Of a stretch of 64,000 nucleotides of DNA, positions 17,128 through 25,714 are shown one piece after another. Both the position numbers and the translations under genes were made by a program. Every line of letters starts with the position of its first letter. Position 1 is the first letter of the stretch. Source of the DNA: Gordonibacter urolithinfaciens (GTDB lineage: Bacteria > Actinomycetota > Coriobacteriia > Coriobacteriales > Eggerthellaceae); NCBI RefSeq assembly GCF_900199375.1, contig NZ_LT900217.1, forward strand, positions 744,001-808,000. The letters are read 5' to 3'. The notes beneath the pieces are model-generated. The model worked only from the letters and a program-made list of their open reading frames with translations, did not search any database and was not told where the DNA came from.

Positions 17128-17896
17128 CAGTCCCTCCTTTTGAGGTAACTCGTATGATAAGGAACCGGGTCGCCCGCCCCCGCTCGAAGCGGGTGCGTGC
17201 GCCTCCGGCGCTTAACTCTTCCCCTTTGCACAGTGGCAAGACCGGAACCGCAACGTGCCTTCAGGAAATTACGGACGCTTCAGTATTGCTTGAATAACCG
17301 ACGCTTCCGTAGTTTCGACCGCCGTCCCTCAACGGCGTTCGCAACCCGCCTACAAGACCGTGCCGTCTCCAGAAGAAACGACTGCGCGCACCCTCCTTCC
17401 CCGATTCTCTTGCCTGATCGCGTTATTTCCTTTTGCGCAGGAGACCGAAACGGCCGTGAGCATGCAAAAGAAATATCCAAGTCGAAGGGTACGAAACACG
17501 GGGCGAGCGGTCATCCTCTCGCGGGTACGCTTTACCGACCGGGCATCGACCCCTGGGATCGATTTATCGGACGCGCCTTTTCAGGTCGTTTCGCGCAGGC
17601 CCGGGCTGGCCGGACGGCCGAGGGCCGGGCGGGCGCAGGGCGCAGGACTGTGCAGACACCGGCGGGCGCTGGAGGGCGGTCGGTGGGCCGTCGCCCCGAC
17701 CTAGGCCGATCGGCAGCGCAAGCCTCCCCGCCTGCAGCTATCCCGCGCGCGGGCCGGCCCAATCCTTGCAGGACGGCCGCGCCCCTTACGGCGCCGCACG
17801 GGGAAGCATCGTCCCGAGAGGTTGATTTTTATCGTCCCTACGGCATAGACAACCCAATATCCCCAGATAAGGGTGGTAGCCACGCGATCGCGTCAT
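17128..17896. other. Long divergent intergenic region, MFS/LuxR
   Basis: About 770 bases upstream of the two divergent genes without a credible gene; the long open frame across it has no start with a ribosome site and no family resemblance. It contains the 23-bp motif at 17807-17829 and, near 17275-17320, the similar tracts GGACGCTTCAGT and CGACGCTTCCGT. It is less GC-rich around 17210-17480 than the flanks. Confidence 0.5.
17807..17829. promoter_or_regulatory. Second copy of the shared 23-bp motif
   Basis: CATCGTCCC-GAG-AGGTTGATTTT matches 14500-14522 at 21 of 23 positions. It lies 68 bases before the LuxR -35 box and about 680 bases from the MFS start. Confidence 0.55.
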
Positions 17897-17925
17897 TTGA
17901 ACAGAACCGCGGAAACGTTTATAGT
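17897..17925 (+). promoter_or_regulatory. Promoter of the LuxR-type regulator
   Basis: TTGAAC (17897-17902), 17 bases, TATAGT (17920-17925): good -35 and -10 at ideal spacing. The leader to the ATG would be about 123 bases. Confidence 0.65.
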
Positions 17926-18054
17926 GGAGCCCATCGGCCGGATCGGCGCCGCAGGCGACGCCGACAGACACGGAGGCAGCAGCAGGACAGCATCCGACCG
18001 AGAAGACTATGTCCGATGATCGCCTCGACAGGGGAATGCGAGGAAAAAACGCCC

Positions 18055-19878
18055 ATGGCCATCAACCTCCCGCGCATCAGCATCACCGTAGACGACCACC
18101 GAGGCATGGGGACGCAGGGAGAGCTCAACATCCTGTCCTTGGGCTTCGGCATACACCAGGCATGGATCTACGCTGCCATGTTCGGAACGAACTCCATCTT
18201 CCAGATCCCCTCGCCCGAGGGGTTCTTCGGCCAGTCGCACTCCTTCGTATCGTATGTTTTCCTCATCTCCATCGTGGTGTTCGGGCTGTCGCTTCTGTTC
18301 GCCGCCATAACCGACCAGAAACTCCTCAAGCTCTACACCGCCAAGCGCGTGCTGCTCGGAGCGGGTATCCTCACCTCGGCGGGCACGTTCGCCGTGTTCG
18401 CCGCCACGCTGCCCGGGACGCTGGGCATAGCGGCCACCGTGTTCGCCGGTGTGTCCACGGGCATCGGATCGGCCTTGCTGCTGCTGTTCTGGGGCACCGC
18501 CTATTCGCGCCACGGCGCCGCCACCATCGTCATGAACACGGCCGTGGCCATCGTCATAGCCGTGGCCATCTACTCCATCGCGCTCCATATGGTGCCCGCG
18601 CCCTACTCGGGCGTGCTCACCGCCTGCCTGCCGCTGCTGGAGCTGCCCATTTTGTGGCACCTCACGCCGGTGAGCTATGCCGTGCGCCACGCCATACCCA
18701 TCTTCAACCCGCTGCCGGTGCACAAAGGGCCGTTCTGCCTGCGCTTCGCGCTCCCAGTGTTGCTGTTCGGCTTCGCGCTGGGCGCGCTCCGCTCGCTGTC
18801 CACGCAGGTCATCTTGCCGTCGTCCGACCTCACCACGCAGCTGCTGGCGCTGTTCGCCGGCGGCGCGGCCACCGTGCTGCTGTTGGTCACCACGTTCTCC
18901 ATCGACAAGCGCAGCCACTGGGATTTCCTGTTCCGGCCGCTTGTACCGTTCATCGCCATCACGCTGTTCTTCCTGCCGTCCCTCGCGTTGGACAACTCCA
19001 TGATCGCGGCACTCGTGCTGCTCACCGGCTACATGTGCTTCGAGGCGCTCATGTGGGTGTTCTTCGGCGAGCTGTCGCAGGAGTTCCGCCTGTCGCCCAT
19101 CTTCGTGTTCGGCATCGGGCGCGGCTGCCTGGCCCTGGGCTCGATAGCCGGGTCGCTGTCGATGGCCGACCTCACGTTCCTGTCGTCTCTCACGCCGTTC
19201 GGCGAGGCCGGTGGCGCCGTGCTCATCATGATGGCCATGGTGGTGGCGTACGCGCTGCTGCCTCGCGTACGCGACATCAAGCGCATCGTGGTGAAGGGCG
19301 GACGCGATTTCGACGCCATAGAGTCCTTCAACCATCAGATAGAGAGGGTTGTCTGGGCTTCGCGCCGGGCAAGCACGGAGGCATCCGACGACAGCGCCGA
19401 GATGGAGGCTTTGCCGATGCCCACGCCCGGAACGCTCTTCGGCATGGACTCCGTGGCGGCCGAGACGCCGTCAGACCTTCCCTCTTACGGCTCGGCCGGC
19501 ACTCCCGGCTGGCGCGCCGCCAGCATAGGAAGCGCGACGCCGTCCAAGCTGGCGGCGGACACCCAGCTGGCCAAGGAACCGGCGAAAGAGGCGGTCAAGG
19601 ATCCGGACGCGGCCTCGTCGGAGGCCGAGCGCTCGCGCAAGAGCGGGCGGTTCCGCTCGCAATGCGAGGTCATCGCCGACCGCTACCTGCTGTCGCGCCG
19701 CGAGGCCGAGGTCATGTTCCTGCTGGCCAAGGGCCACAACGCCGCCTACATCCAGGACAAGCTGTGCATCTCGAAGAGTACGGCCAAGACGCACATCAGC
19801 CATATCTACCGCAAGCTGGACATCCACAACCAGCAGGAGCTGCTGTCCATGGTGGAGGAGGCGCGCGACGAGCTTTAG
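18055..19878 (+). CDS. Membrane-bound LuxR-family regulator
   Basis: The 607-residue protein has about twelve hydrophobic segments over residues 20-430 (for example VFLISIVVFGLSLLFAAI and LPVLLFGFALGALRSL). A charged, alanine-rich linker follows (about 430-530), and then a C-terminal LuxR helix-turn-helix: LSRREAEVMFLLAKGHNAAY, SKSTAKTHISHIYRKLDIH. Such membrane-sensor LuxR proteins are numerous in Eggerthellaceae and often regulate a neighbouring transporter or oxidoreductase, so the divergent MFS gene and the molybdoenzyme operon are natural targets. Start at 18055 follows GAGG; an ATG at 18016 is an alternative. Confidence 0.85.
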   Translation: MAINLPRISITVDDHRGMGTQGELNILSLGFGIHQAWIYAAMFGTNSIFQIPSPEGFFGQSHSFVSYVFLISIVVFGLSLLFAAITDQKLLKLYTAKRVLLGAGILTSAGTFAVFAATLPGTLGIAATVFAGVSTGIGSALLLLFWGTAYSRHGAATIVMNTAVAIVIAVAIYSIALHMVPAPYSGVLTACLPLLELPILWHLTPVSYAVRHAIPIFNPLPVHKGPFCLRFALPVLLFGFALGALRSLSTQVILPSSDLTTQLLALFAGGAATVLLLVTTFSIDKRSHWDFLFRPLVPFIAITLFFLPSLALDNSMIAALVLLTGYMCFEALMWVFFGELSQEFRLSPIFVFGIGRGCLALGSIAGSLSMADLTFLSSLTPFGEAGGAVLIMMAMVVAYALLPRVRDIKRIVVKGGRDFDAIESFNHQIERVVWASRRASTEASDDSAEMEALPMPTPGTLFGMDSVAAETPSDLPSYGSAGTPGWRAASIGSATPSKLAADTQLAKEPAKEAVKDPDAASSEAERSRKSGRFRSQCEVIADRYLLSRREAEVMFLLAKGHNAAYIQDKLCISKSTAKTHISHIYRKLDIHNQQELLSMVEEARDEL

Positions 19879-19916
19879 GCGCGGCTATGGCTGCAGCCGC
19901 GGCGAGACCGCCTCGC

Positions 19917-19987
19917 GGGCAAGGGCTCTGCCCTTGCCGCCGACCGGGGCCATTCGCCACGCTGCTGCAAGGGCAGAGCCCTTGCCC
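19917..19987. repeat. Double hairpin with complementary arms
   Basis: Two 21-base arms (19917-19937 and 19967-19987) are exact reverse complements. Each arm is itself a hairpin (GCAAGGGC-TCT-GCCCTTGC and GCAAGGGC-AGA-GCCCTTGC). It lies between the convergent LuxR and degV genes and probably ends transcription from both sides. Confidence 0.65.
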
Positions 19988-20009
19988 TGCACTCTACCTG
20001 CCAGCCTGT

Positions 20010-20864
20010 TTACGAGAGATCCAAGTCAGGGCATGCGGCCAGGTCGACTGCCTGGATGGCGATGCAGCTGGGGCCGCCCTGCGTGATGAAGGCCGGGCCG
20101 AGCTCGAACAGGCCGAAGCGGCAGCCCGGGAAGCGCTCCTCCAGGTAGGCGAGCGCCTCGGCTGCCTGGCAGGGGTTGTCGGCGTGGCTCACGCCCACGT
20201 AATACCCCTCGCCTACCCCGCGTCCCTCGAAGTCGGCCGCAACGGCGGCGATGGCCTTCTTGAACGAGCGGGCGATGGCAAGCTTGCCCAGCCTCCGACC
20301 GTCGTCGGTCTGCTCCATCACAGGGAACGCCTTAACCAGGTGAGCGAACTTGGCCGCAAGGGGCGTGAGCCGGCCGCCGCGGCGCAGGTAGTCGAAATCC
20401 TCGGGTATGAGGCAGGAGCGCGCGGTGCCCATCATGGCCTCCAGCCGCCCCACGACCTCCGCCGCGCCGAGGCCCTGTGCAGCCAGCTTCACGGCATAGC
20501 ACGCGAGCGCACGGTGCGGCACGCAGAGCGTCCGCGTGTTCAGCACGTGAACGCGCTCGGGGTGCCGAGCCTGATCGCGCAGGCCGCAGGCCATCTCGTA
20601 GGCGCCGGACAGGCCGTCGGCCATGGCCAGGTGCACCACTTCCTCGTCCGTGTCGTAAGCTGCCAGCGTGAGCGCGGGCGGCGGGGAGGCGCTCTGGGGA
20701 AGGGCTCCGGCACGCACGAGGGCCAGGAACTCCTCCGACGAGATATCCTCGTATTCAAGCCAGGTAGCTCCGTCTATGGACACGGTCAGCGGAAGCACCG
20801 CCATGCCGCGCCTCGCCCCCTCCTCCACGGAGAACATCACGGATGAGTCGGCCACGATCCTCAT
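20010..20864 (-). CDS. DegV family fatty-acid-binding protein
   Basis: The 284-residue protein starts MRIVADSSVMF, the DegV opening (VxDSS), and continues VLPLTVSIDG, then SASPPPALTLAAYD and VVHLAMADGLSGAYEMA with the conserved S-G pair. It then has CLIPEDFDYLRRGGRLTP (family FxxLExLxxGGRI-like) and near the end ELGPAFITQGGPSCIAI. DegV proteins bind fatty acids in the cytoplasm and can hand them to a kinase (FakB role); no FakA-like kinase is in the window. The start at 20864 has an AGGAGAAAG site; 22 further open codons upstream are rejected. Confidence 0.88.
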   Translation of the reverse strand: MRIVADSSVMFSVEEGARRGMAVLPLTVSIDGATWLEYEDISSEEFLALVRAGALPQSASPPPALTLAAYDTDEEVVHLAMADGLSGAYEMACGLRDQARHPERVHVLNTRTLCVPHRALACYAVKLAAQGLGAAEVVGRLEAMMGTARSCLIPEDFDYLRRGGRLTPLAAKFAHLVKAFPVMEQTDDGRRLGKLAIARSFKKAIAAVAADFEGRGVGEGYYVGVSHADNPCQAAEALAYLEERFPGCRFGLFELGPAFITQGGPSCIAIQAVDLAACPDLDLS

Positions 20865-20905
20865 GCGGGCCTGCTTTCTCCTCGTCGTCGTCAGGGTACG
20901 CACCG

Positions 20906-20916
20906 CCCCCCCCCCC
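20906..20916. repeat. C11 homopolymer upstream of degV
   Basis: Eleven consecutive C on the + strand, 42 bases before the degV start, probably within its promoter or leader region. Confidence 0.7.
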
Positions 20917-21021
20917 GCGGTATCGCGCACCCCCGTTGAATTCCATCATGCAGGATCAAGCCGCAACAAGCAAGGCCGCTGCGAAAAAAGCGCGCGTCAC
21001 CGCACCGTCGGCACCTGCCGC

Positions 21022-23370
21022 CTAAGCGCCGATCTTCACGATGGGCGCGTAGTCCTTCAGCAGCTTCTTCGTCTGGCCCGACTTGGCGAACTTCACGTAG
21101 AGCGTGTCGCCGTCCACCTTCGTCACCTTGCCGCGGCCGAACGTCTTGTGGTCCACGGAGTCGCCGGCGGCGAACGCCATTTTCGCCGCAGCCTTCTTTC
21201 CCGCGTCGGGACGCGCGTACGCCTCGGCGCGACGGTCGGAGCGGCCGGCGGAACCCGAGGCGCTCGAGCGGCCGAACACGCGGCCCTCCCCCGCCTCGGC
21301 GCCGGAGCCCGCGATGCCGCGGCGGCTGCCGCGCTTCTCCCAGCCCGTGCCGCTGAAGCCCGCCGACCCCACGCCGGAGGACTGGCGCAGCTCGGCAGGG
21401 ATCTCCTGGATGAAGCGCGACACCGGGTTCGCCGACGTCTGCCCGAAGATCTGGCGCTGCGAGGCGCAGGTGAGGAACAGGCGCTTGCGGGCGCGCGTGA
21501 TGGCCACGTAGGCCAGGCGGCGCTCCTCCTCGACGCTCGCCGCGTCTCCCACCGAGTTCATGTGGGGGAACAGCGTCTCCTCCATGCCGGCCACGAACAC
21601 GCAGTCGAACTCGAGGCCCTTCGACGAGTGCACGGTCATGAGCGTGACCGCGTTGCCGTCCTCCGCCACGGTATCGAGGTCGGTGCGCAGGCGCACCCAC
21701 TCGATGAAGTCCGCGAGCGAATCACCCCGCAACACGCGCGCGGGGGCCGCATCTGCAGCCTCGTCGTCGCCCTCCGCCGTAGGGGCCGCGTAATCCGCAT
21801 CCTCGTCGTCATGGGTATCCACGAACTCGTCCACCACGCCCAGGAACTCCTGGATGTTCTCGATGCGGCCGCGCGCCTCGTCGGTGTTCTCGGCCTGCAG
21901 GGCGCCGATGAGGCCGCTCTTGTCGATGACGGCCTCGATGACCTTGCGCAAGTCGCCGCCGTAGGTGCGCGCCTCGTTGATCAGGCCCACGAACGAGGCC
22001 ACTGACTGGCGCGTGGAGGCGCGCAGCTCCGGGTCCACGATGGCGAGCTCTGCCGCCTCGATGAACGGCATGTCCATCTCGCGCCCGAACTGCTCGATGC
22101 GCTCGATGGTGGTCTTGCCGATGCCGCGGCGCGGCACGTTGACCACCCGCTTGGCGGCGATGTCGTCGGCAGGGTTCACGATGAGCGTGAGGTAGGCCAT
22201 GACGTCGCGGATCTCGGCGCGGTCGAAGAAGCGCGTGCCGCCCACGATGCGGTAGGGCACGCCGGCGCGCAGCAGCATGTCCTCCAGCATACGGGACTGG
22301 GCGTTCGTGCGGTAGAACACGGCCATCTGGTTGTACGAAAGGCCCGCCGAGCGCTGCTTCTCTATCTCGCCGGCTATCCAGCGGCCCTCGTCGCGCTCGT
22401 CGGAGGCCAGGTACACGTTGATCTTCTCGCCATCCTCTGAGGCCGTGAAAAGCTTCTTCTGCTTGCGGTGCTGGTTGTTCGCGATGACGGCGTTGGCCGC
22501 GGCCAGTACGTTGCCCACGCTGCGGTAGTTCTGCTCCAGCTTCACCACGTGGGCGTTCGGGTAGTCCTGCTCGAACTCCAGGATGTTGCGCAGATCGGCG
22601 CCACGCCACGAGTAGATGGACTGGTCGTCGTCGCCCACCACCATGATGTTCTTGTGCCCCTCCGCCAGAAGCTGCGTGATGGCGTACTGGGCGTGGTTCG
22701 TGTCCTGGTACTCGTCCACCATGAGGTAGCGGAAGCGCTGCTGGTAGGCGGCGCGCACGTCCTCGTGGTTCTTGAGCAGCAGGTAGGCGTAGAGCAGGAG
22801 GTCGTCGAAGTCGAAGGCGTTCGCGGCGCGCAGGCGCTCCTGCAGGCGCGCGTACACGCGGGCGGCCACCTTCCCCACCGGGTCGGAGGCCTGTTTCTCG
22901 AAGTCGCCCGGCACCACGAGCTCGTTCTTCGCCGTGGAAATGCGATTCATGAGCGCGTTCACCGGGAAGCGCTTGGGGTCGATGTCCAGCTCGGCCATGA
23001 TCTCCTTGTACAGGCGCTTCTGGTCGTCCACGTCGTAGATGGTGAAGTTGCGCGTGAAGCCCAGCTTCTCGGCGTCGGCGCGCAGGATGCGCACGCACAT
23101 GCTGTGAAACGTGGACACCCACATGCCGCGGCAGCGCGGGCCCACGAGGCCGTTCAGGCGCTCGCGCATCTCGGCGGCCGCCTTGTTCGTGAACGTGATG
23201 GCCAGGATCTCCCACGGGGCAACGCCGTGGTTCTCGATGAGGTTCGCGATGCGGTACGTGAGCACGCGCGTCTTGCCCGAGCCGGCGCCCGCCAGCACGA
23301 GCAGCGGCCCGTCGATGGTGACGACCGCCTCGCGCTGCGGCCCGTTCAGGGTTTCGATGTCGATTGGCAT
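21022..23370 (-). CDS. pcrA: ATP-dependent DNA helicase PcrA/UvrD
   Basis: Superfamily 1A 3'-5' helicase used in repair and replication-conflict resolution. The 782-residue protein has all SF1 motifs in order: Q/NGPQREAV, Walker A LAGAGSGKTRVL (about 27-37), TFTNKAAAEMRER, DEYQDTNHAQY, VGDDDQSIYSWRGA, the LEQNYRS motif, VTLMTVHSSKGLEFD and LAYVAITRARK. The C-terminal 150 residues are a low-complexity basic region followed by an SH3-like domain (DHKTFGRGKVTKVDGDTLYV) as in PcrA. GGAG precedes the ATG. It is a stand-alone gene. Confidence 0.95.
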   Translation of the reverse strand: MPIDIETLNGPQREAVVTIDGPLLVLAGAGSGKTRVLTYRIANLIENHGVAPWEILAITFTNKAAAEMRERLNGLVGPRCRGMWVSTFHSMCVRILRADAEKLGFTRNFTIYDVDDQKRLYKEIMAELDIDPKRFPVNALMNRISTAKNELVVPGDFEKQASDPVGKVAARVYARLQERLRAANAFDFDDLLLYAYLLLKNHEDVRAAYQQRFRYLMVDEYQDTNHAQYAITQLLAEGHKNIMVVGDDDQSIYSWRGADLRNILEFEQDYPNAHVVKLEQNYRSVGNVLAAANAVIANNQHRKQKKLFTASEDGEKINVYLASDERDEGRWIAGEIEKQRSAGLSYNQMAVFYRTNAQSRMLEDMLLRAGVPYRIVGGTRFFDRAEIRDVMAYLTLIVNPADDIAAKRVVNVPRRGIGKTTIERIEQFGREMDMPFIEAAELAIVDPELRASTRQSVASFVGLINEARTYGGDLRKVIEAVIDKSGLIGALQAENTDEARGRIENIQEFLGVVDEFVDTHDDEDADYAAPTAEGDDEAADAAPARVLRGDSLADFIEWVRLRTDLDTVAEDGNAVTLMTVHSSKGLEFDCVFVAGMEETLFPHMNSVGDAASVEEERRLAYVAITRARKRLFLTCASQRQIFGQTSANPVSRFIQEIPAELRQSSGVGSAGFSGTGWEKRGSRRGIAGSGAEAGEGRVFGRSSASGSAGRSDRRAEAYARPDAGKKAAAKMAFAAGDSVDHKTFGRGKVTKVDGDTLYVKFAKSGQTKKLLKDYAPIVKIGA

Positions 23371-23511
23371 GTGAGCAGTCTCCTACGGATGGAGGTGAAA
23401 TCAAGCTTCCGTATTCTACCGCTTTTCCCGCAGGGCCGCGGACAAACGCGCGCAATCTGCGCAAGGGGCAACGTCGGTAGGTTCGCCGAGAGCGCCGAGA
23501 ACCTGATTCCA

Positions 23512-23663
23512 TGGCAGTTTTTGACGTTAGTCGATCATCGGGCGGCACCGCAGCATCGCCGCCAACATCTCGCCCGTCCATCGCCCCAGCTCAGCGATGT
23601 GGCGCCTCATACCCACGCAGCAAGGGAGCCGAGGGAATGATCAACTAACGTCAAAAACTGCCA
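23512..23663. repeat. Candidate MITE with 26-bp terminal inverted repeats
   Basis: The ends, 23512-23537 (TGGCAGTTTTTGACGTTAG...) and 23638-23663, are inverted repeats that match at 25 of 26 positions. They enclose 100 bases without a gene. The element lies in the gap after the Na/Pi gene and before pcrA. No target duplication is seen. Confidence 0.6.
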
Positions 23664-23813
23664 CGAGACGTCGTTTCGCGCGCTTTCGCACCGAAAGCGG
23701 CAGGGCAACGTGAGAAAACACGACTATGAGACGTCATCCCCGTCCCTGCGTCTCCGTCCTGCGTCTCCGTCTCCCCACCACGTCTCCCCATCTCGCCCCA
23801 GGCTGCCGGCCCG

Positions 23814-25550
23814 CTATGCGCACGCCTCGGCCAGCTCGTCGAGCGGACCGGCGGGCTCGTCGCCGCCGGGGCGGCCGGCGCCGAGGGAGTCGCGCCACAT
23901 GGACAGCTCCGCGCCGTGCTCCACGAGGTTCGAGCACTCGTTGCCCGCGCGCTCGAGCCCGAGCAGCAGCTGGTTGTACACGGCCTTGTTCTCGGGCGCG
24001 CACTGGCGGCTGCTCACGCGGCGGAAGTGGGCTTTGCGGGCCTTGCTCTGGCGCTTGATGATGGCGCGCCGGCGCTCGTCGAGCACCTGCTCGGATGCCG
24101 CATCCTGGTCGCTTAGGAACCGCAGCACCGCATCGTACATCTCCGACACCATGGCAGCGCTCTCGGCCAGCTCCTCGCGCGCCTCGTCCGAGAACGGCTT
24201 CTTGGATGCGAGGTTCTCGCCGTAGAGCCCGGCCACCTCGCCGCAGCGCGAGCCGATGCGGCCCACCGCGTCCACGATGGACATGAGGTCGGTGATCTCG
24301 GCCGCCTGCCGCTCCGAGGTCGCGCCGGCGCTCAGCAGCTCCACCGCGTAGTTCGCAAGCTCCACCTCCGCGGCCTCCACCTGGGCGCAGTCGCCTTGCA
24401 GGGCCTTGAGCGCGGCGGCGTCCCGGCTCGCGACGGCCCCGGGCAGCGTCTCCAGCATGGAGCCCACCTTGTCGCAGAACTTCTGCAGCTCCTCGCCGAA
24501 CATGCGGATGGCGAACACCGGCTGGCCGAGGATGTTCTCGTCGAGCGTGACGAGCGCGCCCGGCCCGTGCTCTTCCTCCTTGCCCGGAACGAGGAACGTG
24601 ACGATCTTCACCATCACGCCCAGAAGCGGCAGCCACAGAAGCGTGCAGACGACGTTGAAGGTGGTGTGGGCGTTCGCGATCTGCCGCGCGATGACGTCAA
24701 GCTCGGGACCCGGCGTGATGAGCTGCACGAACGAGGCGAGCACTGGCACGAACCAGATGAACAGAAACGCGCCCGTGACGTTGAACACGCTGTGCGCCAC
24801 GGCCGTGCGCTTCGCGTCGCGCGACTGCCCGATGCAGGCCAGAAGCGCGGTGATGGTGGTGCCTATGTTGTCGCCCAGCAGGATGGGGATGGAGCCCTGC
24901 AGGCCCAGCACGCTGGTCACGCCGTCGGGGCCGGGCTGGGAGGCGAAGCTCTGCAGCACGGCGATGGTGGCGCTCGAGCTCTGCACCACGAGCGTCATCA
25001 CCGTGCCCACCACCACGCCGAGCGCAGGGATGTCCTTCACCTGGTCGATCATGGTCAGGAACACGTCGCTCTGCGCGAGCGGCTTCATGACGGCGCCCAT
25101 CGTGTCGATACCCACGAACAGGAGGCCGAACGCGAACACGGTCTGGCCGATGTTCTTGATTCGCTCGTCTTTCGCCACGAACCACACGATGAAGCCCACG
25201 AACACGATGAGCCAGATGTAGTCGCTGATCTTGAAGGCCATGAGCTGGGCCGTCATCGTAGTGCCGATGTTCGCGCCGAAGATGACCGCGATGGCCTGGC
25301 GCATGGTCATGAGGCGCGCGCTCACGAAGCCGATGGCCATGACCGTGGTGGCGCTCGAGCTCTGCAGCACGGCGGTGGCCACGGCGCCGGCCAGCACGCC
25401 GAGCACGGGATTGGAGGTGAGCAGAGACAGGATCGACTTCATCCTGGCGCCGGCGGCCTTCTGCAGGCCCTCGGACATCATGTTCATGCCGAACAGGAAC
25501 ACGGCCAGTCCGCCCAAGAGGCCGAACACGGTTTCCATCGGAGCGTTCAC
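23814..25550 (-). CDS. Na/Pi cotransporter family protein with PhoU-like domain
   Basis: The 578-residue protein has the two inverted repeats of the SLC34/NptA family, each with the QSSSAT signature (TAVLQSSSATTVMAIG about residue 65; LVVQSSSATIAVLQ about 190). It has about eight helices in the first 320 residues. A cytoplasmic PhoU-type helical domain follows (about 350-550: EELQKFCDKVGSMLE, AAEITDLMSIVDAVGRIG). It is predicted to move phosphate with sodium. The GTG start at 25550 has a GGGGAG site at good spacing; an ATG four codons later is possible. No pst genes are nearby. Confidence 0.9.
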   Translation of the reverse strand: MNAPMETVFGLLGGLAVFLFGMNMMSEGLQKAAGARMKSILSLLTSNPVLGVLAGAVATAVLQSSSATTVMAIGFVSARLMTMRQAIAVIFGANIGTTMTAQLMAFKISDYIWLIVFVGFIVWFVAKDERIKNIGQTVFAFGLLFVGIDTMGAVMKPLAQSDVFLTMIDQVKDIPALGVVVGTVMTLVVQSSSATIAVLQSFASQPGPDGVTSVLGLQGSIPILLGDNIGTTITALLACIGQSRDAKRTAVAHSVFNVTGAFLFIWFVPVLASFVQLITPGPELDVIARQIANAHTTFNVVCTLLWLPLLGVMVKIVTFLVPGKEEEHGPGALVTLDENILGQPVFAIRMFGEELQKFCDKVGSMLETLPGAVASRDAAALKALQGDCAQVEAAEVELANYAVELLSAGATSERQAAEITDLMSIVDAVGRIGSRCGEVAGLYGENLASKKPFSDEAREELAESAAMVSEMYDAVLRFLSDQDAASEQVLDERRRAIIKRQSKARKAHFRRVSSRQCAPENKAVYNQLLLGLERAGNECSNLVEHGAELSMWRDSLGAGRPGGDEPAGPLDELAEACA

Positions 25551-25671
25551 GCGGGACTCCCCTTCGCTTCATCGGTTGCAGCGTCAGTGCACGTGAGTCG
25601 AAAGGATACCGGGCGGACGGTAAGGCCTTCGTCAAGGGAAGGTAAAGCTCGGGTAAAGTTTTTACGAACGG

Positions 25672-25710
25672 GGCGTGTCCGCCGGGTTTCCGCCCGTCGG
25701 ACGCGTCCGA
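25672..25710 (-). terminator. Possible terminator after the aromatic-pathway genes
   Basis: Downstream of the DAHP synthase stop, CGTCCGACGGG can pair with CCCGGCGGACACG across a short loop, with a 2-base bulge and one mismatch. No T-run follows. Confidence 0.35.
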
Positions 25711-25714
25711 TCCT

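Noticed and set aside
14764-17148. 794-codon + strand frame across the hypothetical and MFS genes
   Set aside because: It crosses a terminator and an oppositely oriented transporter and reads as charged low-complexity sequence.
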